A stretch of 64,000 nt of DNA from Flavobacterium sp. 5. Lineage in GTDB: Bacteria; Bacteroidota; Bacteroidia; Flavobacteriales; Flavobacteriaceae. A program made the translations under genes and the position numbers. Of this stretch, positions 57,669 through 64,000 are shown in pieces. The DNA is taken from positions 4,154,001 to 4,218,000 of the forward strand of contig NZ_PHUE01000001.1 of the NCBI RefSeq assembly GCF_002813295.1, written 5' to 3'. Position 1 is the first letter of the stretch. The number at the start of each line of letters is the position of its first letter. The notes beneath the pieces were generated by a model. The model was not told the origin of the DNA. It saw only the letters and a list, made by a program, of their open reading frames with translations, and did not search any database.

Positions 57669-59021
57669 TTATCGAATTGGCTTTGGGAAAACAGCCAAAC
57701 TTGGGTGCCCTAATTTATCGATTGCTTGAACTGCAAAAAAATAATTGTCTTTAGAGTAGGGTATTTGAGCCTGAGTATCTGTAACGAAAATGGCTTTTTG
57801 CCATTGTGATTCAGACGTACTTCTAATTAAAATTTGGTAGCCAAAAGGAGTTTTTCCTTCAGGAGCATTCCAAACCAGTTTAGAAAAATTTGTTAACTCT
57901 TTGACTTCAATACCTACATTTTTAGGCACTTTAGGTGACCAGGCCAAATTAGCTAAACTGGCTAAATTTGAGGCAGTTGTTTTTCTTAAATAATCGAAAT
58001 CCATAAATTCAGGTAAATCACCATATTTTATACCATTTTCAGTTCTTAAATCTTGGTGTTGATGATCATAGTTTTCGTTCATTTCACACATACGTATTGC
58101 GGTAAATCCATTTTGACTAAATGGAGTGTGGTCTCCTCCACGCAAAAATCGATCGTTTCTGTATACTAATTCTACTTCTAGTTGAGGAACATATTGTTCC
58201 GTAGTAGTTTTTATATAGCGAGCTAATTGTCTTGAAGGACTATCATTATCACTATTTGTTGCTTTACGCATTTTAGCTTCATCTTCAGTTTCTAAATAAG
58301 GAATAGTTTCACTAAACACACGAACTTTTGTGTTATCACTCAACCGTGTACCATTTGATAAACTATTACCTATCATGTCATTATTAAACATAGCTAAAAT
58401 ATTCCATTGTTCTGTTTTGGCAGTGTCAGCGAGATGTTTTGCGCCATATAGTCCTTGTTCTTCACCAGTTACGGCAACAAATACAATAGTACAAGGGTAA
58501 GAACGTTTGCTGATAATCTTAGCAAGTTCCATCATAGCGGCTACTCCAGATCCGTCATCATTTGCTCCTGGAGCATCTGCCGTAATATTCATAACATCAG
58601 AAACACGAGAATCTAAATGTCCGCTAACGATTAGTATTCTGTTATCTTGTGGATCGTTTCCTTTTAATGTTGCCATTACATTTCCTAACTGACTGTCAAC
58701 TGTTATTCTTTTTCCATCCGCTTTTACAGTGAAATAATCAATTTTTGACGTAAGTCGTCCATTTGATTCTAATGCATACTTGTCAAATTCTGATTTTATC
58801 CAAGCTTGAGCTGCACCTATACCGCGAGTTTTACTTTTGGTGTCACTTAAAGTATGTCTGGTGCCAAAAGAAACAAGTTTTTTAACGGTATTTTCTAAGT
58901 TTGTAGCTTTAATTTCAGTGACCATCTTGTTTATTTCAGGATCATTTAAAACGGTTTGAGAAGATAGAATAGAAGAAAAAAGGGTTAAAGGGATTAAGTA
59001 AATAATAGTTTTTAGTTTCAT
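57669..59021 (-). CDS. Secreted M28 family zinc aminopeptidase
   Basis: A 450-residue protein with a signal peptide (IIYLIPLTLFSSILSSQ). Zinc ligands are in order: SGHLDS (His), ANDDGSG (Asp), TGEEQGLYG (Glu-Glu), NNDMIGN (Asp) and GGDHTPF (His), the M28 set. The C-terminal 90 residues form a fibronectin-III-like domain (SKLVWNAPEGKTPFGYQILIR). Probably digests peptides outside the cell or in the periplasm. Confidence 0.93.
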   Translation of the reverse strand: MKLKTIIYLIPLTLFSSILSSQTVLNDPEINKMVTEIKATNLENTVKKLVSFGTRHTLSDTKSKTRGIGAAQAWIKSEFDKYALESNGRLTSKIDYFTVKADGKRITVDSQLGNVMATLKGNDPQDNRILIVSGHLDSRVSDVMNITADAPGANDDGSGVAAMMELAKIISKRSYPCTIVFVAVTGEEQGLYGAKHLADTAKTEQWNILAMFNNDMIGNSLSNGTRLSDNTKVRVFSETIPYLETEDEAKMRKATNSDNDSPSRQLARYIKTTTEQYVPQLEVELVYRNDRFLRGGDHTPFSQNGFTAIRMCEMNENYDHQHQDLRTENGIKYGDLPEFMDFDYLRKTTASNLASLANLAWSPKVPKNVGIEVKELTNFSKLVWNAPEGKTPFGYQILIRSTSESQWQKAIFVTDTQAQIPYSKDNYFFAVQAIDKLGHPSLAVFPKPIR

Positions 59022-59149
59022 TTTTTATTATTTTGATGCTTTTTGGTTTTGAGCCAACTTTTCTAGAAGTTTATACTTCTAAATTAGATGATACTATTTT
59101 TTATTATAGTTTTTTAAAGTATTAACTTAATTTAATGGTTTCGATATTA

Positions 59150-59329
59150 CTATTTATTTAAAAATTTTGAAAAGAAACCTTTTGATTTTGGCTTTTCATT
59201 ATCAGTTGTTATTGCTGCTTTTTCTACTTCGTTTTGGATATTAGAAACTCGTAGTGTTCTAAAATTTTCTAGTTTTTTATTTAATTCATGTTTTAACAAT
59301 TCGGTTTCTCTAGTGTTTTTCATATACAT
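59150..59329 (-). CDS. Small charged protein, divergent from roadblock genes
   Basis: About 59 residues from the ATG at 59329. The open frame extends further upstream but that part is low-complexity AAAATTT sequence, so I prefer the later start; 59323 is also possible. The product is helical and charged (ELLKHELNKKLENFRTLRVSNIQNEVEKAA) with a basic phenylalanine-rich tail (KGFFSKFLNK) that could bind membranes. It diverges from the roadblock gene pair with 110 bases between. Confidence 0.55.
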   Translation of the reverse strand: MYMKNTRETELLKHELNKKLENFRTLRVSNIQNEVEKAAITTDNEKPKSKGFFSKFLNK

Positions 59330-59439
59330 ATTTTTTTTATAAAAATACTTTTTTTTTGTGATTTTTTTTTGTTTTTGTAATAAAAAAAAACTTAATTTTA
59401 TGAAAAATATATGTATTTTTATACAAAACAATAATTTAA

Positions 59440-59757
59440 ATGGATTTAAATCAATTAGAAAAAACAGGCTTAGAAGCTGCTTTAGTGTTTGATAAAAATG
59501 GTGATGTTGTTGATTCTTTAAATATAGAGAATTCTATAAATATAGCTGCAATGTCCAATGTTATTTTTACAATGTGTAAAGAGATGTTGGAAGATATGAA
59601 ATTTAATGATTTGAAACAAATCGTACTAAAAACGGATTCAGGGTTATTAGTTGGAAATAAATTAAGTGATGATTTATTTTTAATTACAACTACGAATGAT
59701 ATTTCTAAATTAGGATTGCTTCTTAAAGTAATAGATAATTTAGTTCTTAAATTGTAA
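59440..59757 (+). CDS. Roadblock/LC7-like domain protein
   Basis: A 105-residue single-domain protein. LEAALVFDKNGDVVDSL, AAMSNVIFTMCKEMLEDM, LKQIVLKTDSGLLVGNKL and LFLITTTNDISKLGLLLKVI follow the beta-hairpin, long-helix, strand, strand, helix order of roadblock/LC7 domains such as MglB, which regulate small GTPases. No MglA-like GTPase is seen in the window. A second, more divergent roadblock-like gene follows after 19 bases. Confidence 0.65.
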   Translation: MDLNQLEKTGLEAALVFDKNGDVVDSLNIENSINIAAMSNVIFTMCKEMLEDMKFNDLKQIVLKTDSGLLVGNKLSDDLFLITTTNDISKLGLLLKVIDNLVLKL

Positions 59758-59776
59758 CCTATTTAATATATATACT

Positions 59777-60151
59777 ATGTCAGACTTTTTAAAACAATTC
59801 GGAGAAAATTTAAAAGAGAATATGCCTGGTTTTATTGCTGTTGCAATTGCTGAAATCAAGAGCGGGATTTCTTATTATTCATTAACAACCGTAGATTCTT
59901 TTGATCCAGAATTAGCATCAGCTTTTAATTTGGAAGTTGTAAAATCAAAAATGAATGTTATTGCCTCTTTGGGATTAAAAGAGAAAATAGATGACATTAT
60001 TTTTACTCTTACTACGCAAATTCATATTGTGGATGTTTCAGATAATGGAGAGTATTTAATTTATTTGGCGGTAGATTCTTCAAAAGGGAATATTGGTATG
60101 ACTAAGGCGATGCTTAATCGCTATAAAAAAGATATTGATAATAAAATTTAA
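59777..60151 (+). CDS. Second roadblock-like protein
   Basis: A 124-residue protein in an operon with the roadblock gene. MPGFIAVAIAEIKSGISYYSL, a helix with LEVVKSKMNVIASLG, IDDIIFTLTTQIHIVDVS and EYLIYLAVDSSKGNIGMTKAMLNRY show the same strand-helix-strand-strand-helix order, but it is more divergent. It may form heterodimers with its neighbour. The assignment is from pattern only. Followed by a terminator. Confidence 0.55.
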   Translation: MSDFLKQFGENLKENMPGFIAVAIAEIKSGISYYSLTTVDSFDPELASAFNLEVVKSKMNVIASLGLKEKIDDIIFTLTTQIHIVDVSDNGEYLIYLAVDSSKGNIGMTKAMLNRYKKDIDNKI

Positions 60152-60273
60152 TTTATTATGCTGTAATAATACATTAAAAAGAAAGTTGATTTAAAATAAA
60201 TAAATCATATTCTAATCGTCATTAAATAATAAAACATTTTAATTTAGAGAATATTTAATTCTCTATTAAGAGA

Positions 60274-60311
60274 AGACCTTAAGCATTTATGTTTAAGGTT
60301 TTTTTTTTTTA
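60274..60311 (+). terminator. Terminator of the roadblock operon
   Basis: ACCTTAA (60276-60282) pairs with TTAAGGT (60293-60299) and is followed by about eleven T, 120 bases after the stop. Confidence 0.8.
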
Positions 60312-60451
60312 ATATTTTGAATTGTGATGTTAGTAAGTATTTTGAATTGAAATACTCATATTTATTTAAAATTAAAGATTTCAATATTGCTGTAAAAGGA
60401 AATTATTAAAAATGGTATTGGGGTATCTAAATGAACAAATGTAATATTGAG

Positions 60452-60486
60452 GGCAAAAAAAAACACTTATAAAAAATATAAGTGTT
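60452..60486 (-). terminator. Minus-strand terminator after the MFS gene
   Basis: AACACTTATA (60462-60471) pairs perfectly with TATAAGTGTT (60477-60486), and the A run on the left supplies the T tail on the minus strand. It lies about 100 bases past the MFS stop. Confidence 0.75.
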
Positions 60487-60587
60487 AAATACTATTATGG
60501 ATTATGTTGGACTAAGCTAAAAGGAATTAATTTTCAGCTTCAAATTTTATATTAAAGAATAATAGAAACTATTAAAGTTGCGAAAAA

Positions 60588-61844
60588 TTAGGAAGCCTCT
60601 TTTTGAGAAAAAAGAGATTTTTTAATTTTGAGTTCAATGTTTTCTCTTTCTTCCTTTAGCATTATTGATAACCAATAGCATAAAACTAAAGCGGTAGAGC
60701 CAAGTGTCCCCATAAAAATCCAGTTTGCTTGATAGGAGTAAGCTTGAATGATTCCCATACTCGTTTTTGCACTTAAGATATGAGCAAAACTATAGCTCAT
60801 TGTGAATACTGCTATATATCTTCCTTTTAGATCCATGTGTACTCTGCTCATTGCAAATGAATTAGCAAAAGGAAAGGTTAGCATAACACCGATAGACATT
60901 AAGCATACCATGACAATCAAAATACCATTCCAATCACTAACAAGCATTAGTAATAAGCTTATAGACATACAAAGAATTCCTAAAGAAATTATCTTAATTC
61001 TGTCTATGTTTTTCTCTTCAATATATCTTACTAGCGGAAGTTCAAAAAGAATTATAATTAAACCGCTTAAACTCAGTAATAAACCAGTTTCAAATTCAGT
61101 AAAATTAAATTGCTCTTTATGGTATAAAGGAAGTGTTGTAAACATTTGAAAAAATAAAATACCTGTTATCATTGTAATAAGCAAATGCAATAAAAAGGGT
61201 TTGTCATTAAGAATAATTTTATTTGAATTAATATCGCTTTTTATTTTCTTAAGTTTAAAAGGTAACTTTTTTTCTTTTACCAGTATGCTAAAAATTAAAA
61301 TGGCAAGTATACAGGTTAAGCCATCAACCCAGAATAATCCACTATAGCCAACTTTCATAATTATTAATCCGCCTAAAACTGGTCCTATTAGAAAACCAGA
61401 GTTTATAGCAATCCTAGTTAATGTTAATGCACGTGTTCTAGTTTCTTTATTTCCATAAGTGTCTAAGGCTAATAGCATTGCTGGTCGATACATGTCGGCA
61501 ATTGAAGTTAGAATTAAGATTCCAACACAAAGGCTTACAAATGAGGTCAAAAATTGTAAAACAATAAAAACGATACCGCTCATGAATAAACTAAAAATCA
61601 TCACTTTGTAAAATCCTATTTTATCTGAAATTTTACCACTTAAATAAGAGCCAATTATAGAGCCAACTCCAAAGAAAACCATTATCCATCCAATTTGATT
61701 GTAAGAAAAGGATAGGTCATCCTTCATGTATTTGGAAAGAAAAGGGATTACCATAGTTCCTGCACGATTGAGGAAAGTAATAAAAGTAAGAATCCAAATT
61801 TCTCTGCTAAATCCTTTAAAATTAGATAAGTAGTTTTTAACCAT
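60588..61844 (-). CDS. MFS transporter, paralogue of the 26895 gene
   Basis: A 418-residue major facilitator with about 12 membrane segments. GSYLSGKISDKIGFYK is the loop motif between segments 2 and 3. The sequence aligns along its length with the protein at 26895-28184 (NRAGTMVIPFLSKYMKDDLSFSY against NRAGTMVLPFLSKYLKEDLNFTY, read in pieces). The C-terminus is longer and charged (EERENIELKIKKSL). Substrate unknown. Confidence 0.9.
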   Translation of the reverse strand: MVKNYLSNFKGFSREIWILTFITFLNRAGTMVIPFLSKYMKDDLSFSYNQIGWIMVFFGVGSIIGSYLSGKISDKIGFYKVMIFSLFMSGIVFIVLQFLTSFVSLCVGILILTSIADMYRPAMLLALDTYGNKETRTRALTLTRIAINSGFLIGPVLGGLIIMKVGYSGLFWVDGLTCILAILIFSILVKEKKLPFKLKKIKSDINSNKIILNDKPFLLHLLITMITGILFFQMFTTLPLYHKEQFNFTEFETGLLLSLSGLIIILFELPLVRYIEEKNIDRIKIISLGILCMSISLLLMLVSDWNGILIVMVCLMSIGVMLTFPFANSFAMSRVHMDLKGRYIAVFTMSYSFAHILSAKTSMGIIQAYSYQANWIFMGTLGSTALVLCYWLSIMLKEERENIELKIKKSLFSQKEAS

Positions 61845-62543
61845 GTTTTTTTTTTTAATTATTATATAGATTTGGGTTTGGGAGCAAAAGTGATTATTAA
61901 AAATATTACGTTATTTAATGATTTTTTTTTCACAACTATAAAATCTATTTTAATTTTCTAAAACAAATTTTAAGAAAATAAATATCGCGAATATTTTAGA
62001 ATTATTATCAAAGTAATTAGACTATTTTTTTGTGAGGTCATAGATTTTTGTGCTTTTTTATAATTCGTAAACATACTAATTTGAATAATTAAATACTTAC
62101 AAATTTTATCAAAAATTTAGGACATACTATTTTTATAACATTTTTATAAGTAGAAGTAAGTAAATATACTCAAATGGTAATTACATCTTAGATTTTAACA
62201 AAATATTGAAAAAATAAGTGTCCTTTTATTTTGGATGGATAAAAAAGATATTTAAAGGTTTAATAAATAATAAAGATTGAAAAGTATTTTTAATTAATAT
62301 GGGGGTACTGTATCTGTATCAATATTGAATAATAATACAATTTTATTGTAGTATTTTATGGGAGTTGTATAATTGTAGTAATTAGACTTAAATGTTACGT
62401 AAGAACAATTCTCTATATAAATTTTTTAGTTAAACAAGGTAACAATAATTTTATGAAAAAATAATGAATAAAAATCGCACACATAAATAATAAATCACTA
62501 AATTTGAGTAAGTTATAAAGCTAACAAACTTAATTTTAATGTT
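61845..62543. other. 700-base AT-rich region, no gene seen
   Basis: No convincing reading frame in either strand. A TAnnTTTG box (TAAATTTG) lies at 62499-62506, 37 bases before the DUF2853 ATG, without an obvious -33 TTG at normal spacing. No strong hairpin or repeat was noticed in the rest. Confidence 0.5.
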
Positions 62544-62885
62544 ATGAGCGCAAAAGATGTATTGATTGTAAAGTATGCAGCCGACTTGAAAGAAAAATGC
62601 GGTATTAATCCAGATATGGAGCTATTGACTAAGGTAACAATAGGTTGTGGTCCCTCGATATACAATCCGGATTCTTCCATTATAGCAGGTACACAACAAT
62701 CAGAAATAGTTACGGTAAAGAAAAATTTTTTGATTAAGAAATTAGGTTTAGCTGACGGTCCAGCTCTTAAGGCGGGAATTGATGCTGTATTAGAACAATA
62801 TGGAAAATCCAATAAAAATAAATATCGTGCAGTGGTTTACTATTTGCTAACTCTTCATTTTGAAAGAGAAAGTGCTTACAATTAA
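62544..62885 (+). CDS. DUF2853 family protein
   Basis: A 113-residue protein matching DUF2853: KYAADLKEKCGINPDMELLTKVTIGCGPSIYNPDSSIIAG in pieces (CGINPD, GCGPSIYN), ETVKKNFL-like VTVKKNFLIKKLGL and the C-terminal KNKYRAVVYYLLTLHF. It is a small helical cytoplasmic protein of unknown function. Monocistronic with its own promoter box and terminator. Confidence 0.88.
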   Translation: MSAKDVLIVKYAADLKEKCGINPDMELLTKVTIGCGPSIYNPDSSIIAGTQQSEIVTVKKNFLIKKLGLADGPALKAGIDAVLEQYGKSNKNKYRAVVYYLLTLHFERESAYN

Positions 62886-62915
62886 ATTCAAGAATATTGT
62901 TTAGAAAAGCGTCTT

Positions 62916-62940
62916 TATGAGACGCTTTTTTTTTATTAAA
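62916..62940 (+). terminator. Terminator of the DUF2853 gene
   Basis: AAGCGTCT (62917-62924) pairs with AGACGCTT (62930-62937) and a T tract follows, about 30 bases after the stop. Confidence 0.9.
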
Positions 62941-62971
62941 AATGTTTTATAAATCACGTTTTCAAAGTTCG

Positions 62972-62979
62972 TATCTTTG
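62972..62979 (+). promoter_or_regulatory. -7 box TATCTTTG of the cvfB promoter
   Basis: Exact TAnnTTTG match 46 bases before the ATG at 63026. No clear -33 TTG at standard spacing. Confidence 0.5.
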
Positions 62980-63025
62980 CCTTTTATAAAATAGTTCGTC
63001 AAAAGCGAAATAGAATCTCAAGATA

Positions 63026-63880
63026 ATGATTGAAATAGGAAAATACAATACACTTACTATATTACGTGATACCAAAGTTGGTTTGTTTTTGGGGAATCCA
63101 GAAAAAGATCCAGAAGGAATACACGATATACTTTTGCCTAATAAATATGTACCCAATGAATTTGAAATAGGTGAGGAGCTTATTATTTTTGCTTATTTGG
63201 ATCATGAACAACGGCCAGTTGCAACTACTTTAGAGCCTTATATTTTTCTGAATGAGTTTGCTCTTTTGCGAGTGAATTACATTAATCAAATAGGGGCTTT
63301 TATGGATTGGGGAATGGAAAAGGATATTTTGGTACCTTTCAAAGAGCAAGCCCGTCCTATGGAAAAAGGAAAACGTTATTTGGTGCATTTGTTTTTGGAT
63401 GAAAAAACAAATCGCTTGGTAGCTTCGAGTAAATTAAATCAATTTTTGAATAACGATCACCTAACTGTTGAAAAAGGTGAGGAAGTAGACTTAATTGTGT
63501 CACACATTACGGAATTAGGCATAAATGTTATCATTAATGAAAAACATAAAGGATTGTTGTACAAAGATGAAGTATATGATGATGCTATTCGAACAGGTGA
63601 CCGTTTACGGGGATTTATAAAAAATATTAGACCTGATAATAAAATTGATGTAGCCTTGCAAATTCAAGGTTATCAAAGTATAGAGCCCAATGCTGAAAAA
63701 ATTATGGACGAATTAAGGGCCAGTAGAGGTTTTTTGCGTTTAACAGACAATTCGCATCCAGAAGACATTAAGACAGTACTGAAGATGAGTAAAAAAAACT
63801 TTAAAAAAGCAATTGGAGCTCTTTATAAAGAAAAATTGATTGAGATAAAGGAAGATGGAATTTACCTAGTTAAGGAATAA
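63026..63880 (+). CDS. cvfB: CvfB-like S1 RNA-binding protein
   Basis: A 284-residue protein with tandem S1-type OB folds and a C-terminal winged helix. GKYNTLTILRDTKVGLFLGN, the S1 pieces INQIGAFMDWGMEKDILVPFKEQ and ITELGINVIINEKHKGLLYKDE, and FLRLTDNSHPEDIKTVLKMSKKNFKKAIGALYKEKLIEI follow the CvfB/YitL layout. CvfB binds RNA and modulates gene expression, including virulence factors in Staphylococcus. The length fits the family. Confidence 0.92.
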   Translation: MIEIGKYNTLTILRDTKVGLFLGNPEKDPEGIHDILLPNKYVPNEFEIGEELIIFAYLDHEQRPVATTLEPYIFLNEFALLRVNYINQIGAFMDWGMEKDILVPFKEQARPMEKGKRYLVHLFLDEKTNRLVASSKLNQFLNNDHLTVEKGEEVDLIVSHITELGINVIINEKHKGLLYKDEVYDDAIRTGDRLRGFIKNIRPDNKIDVALQIQGYQSIEPNAEKIMDELRASRGFLRLTDNSHPEDIKTVLKMSKKNFKKAIGALYKEKLIEIKEDGIYLVKE

Positions 63881-63914
63881 AAAAAAGGCTAATCACTGTG
63901 ATTAGCCTTTTTTA
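63881..63914. terminator. Bidirectional terminator after cvfB
   Basis: AAAAAAGGCTAATC (63881-63894) pairs with GATTAGCC and TTTTTT (63900-63913) around ACTGT. It lies directly at the cvfB stop and before a convergent partial gene. Confidence 0.9.
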
Positions 63915-63948
63915 ATAAAATTATTTTTTAGAATAAGTTTGTTAATTA

Positions 63949-64000
63949 CTATTTTACGCTTTCAGATTTTAATATAATTTCTTTAATCACATCATCAAGT
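63949..64000 (-). CDS. C-terminal end of a gene continuing past the window
   Basis: On the minus strand a frame open to the right edge ends LDDVIKEIILKSESVK with TAG at 63951-63949. The stop lies just beyond a bidirectional terminator, consistent with a real convergent gene. Only 16 residues are visible; the product cannot be named. Confidence 0.4.
   Translation of the reverse strand, partial: LDDVIKEIILKSESVK

Noticed and set aside
1..64000. CRISPR array, rRNA operon, riboswitch
   Set aside because: No regularly spaced direct repeats, no rRNA-like sequence and no riboswitch core that I could recognise were seen.

Overview
The window reads as a low-GC Flavobacteriaceae (Flavobacterium-like) chromosome carrying most of an integrated virus-like element. 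Evidence for the host: very AT-rich DNA, Bacteroidota promoters of the form TTG-N19-TAnnTTTG, near absence of Shine-Dalgarno sequences, and a typical flavobacterial housekeeping set (CcsBA cytochrome c synthase, MenD for menaquinone, BlaI/M56 pairs, DUF2911, DUF1684, CvfB).

Positions 1 to about 21,214 are a provirus-like element whose left end lies outside the window. A tyrosine recombinase (19919-21118, minus) sits beside the 3' end of tRNA-Arg(ACG) (21214-21287, minus), the usual layout for integration into a tRNA 3' end. An early operon (2-5075) holds a TOPRIM/SF3-helicase replication protein, a Dam-type methylase, a DUF3850 protein and several tiny genes. After a terminator, a long late operon (5231-19632) holds a transglutaminase-like cysteine protease, candidate virion proteins, many proteins with one N-terminal membrane segment, two annexin-like proteins, a peptidoglycan-binding protein, a GH19 lysozyme, a second lysozyme-like protein, a holin, a candidate unimolecular spanin, a LEA14-like protein, an ArdC-metallopeptidase/RecA-like ATPase fusion, and adhesin or fibre-like proteins. 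I see no terminase, portal, HK97 capsid, tail tube or tape measure. The content fits a temperate, non-tailed and probably membrane-containing virus better than a caudovirus.

The most striking pattern in the element is a recurring GLN[G/A/N/S] tetrapeptide. It occurs eleven times in five late proteins, at N-termini, in tails and at domain joints, including the joint between the ArdC and ATPase domains and the joint between the transglutaminase-like domain and its lysine-rich tail. I propose that the transglutaminase-like protein (Cys118-His153-Asp175) is a maturation protease cutting at these sites. This is inference. I know of no described system with this signature, but no database search was possible.

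From 21.3 kb onward the DNA is ordinary chromosome: apt; a duplicated BlaI/M56 cassette; an MFS transporter; DUF1684-TatD-TcdA-HAD genes; DUF2911; a symporter/microprotein/PIG-L operon; an outer-membrane protein; AI-2E; a complete IS4-type insertion sequence (41241-42609) with 9-bp target duplications; the MscS-Maf-UbiA-KdsC-DUF2520 cluster; ccsBA; a glutathione peroxidase; an ECF sigma/anti-sigma pair; Dus, GNAT and MenD genes; an M28 peptidase; a pair of roadblock-like genes; a second MFS transporter; DUF2853; and cvfB. Several hairpins, orphan terminators and microgenes between these are listed individually.
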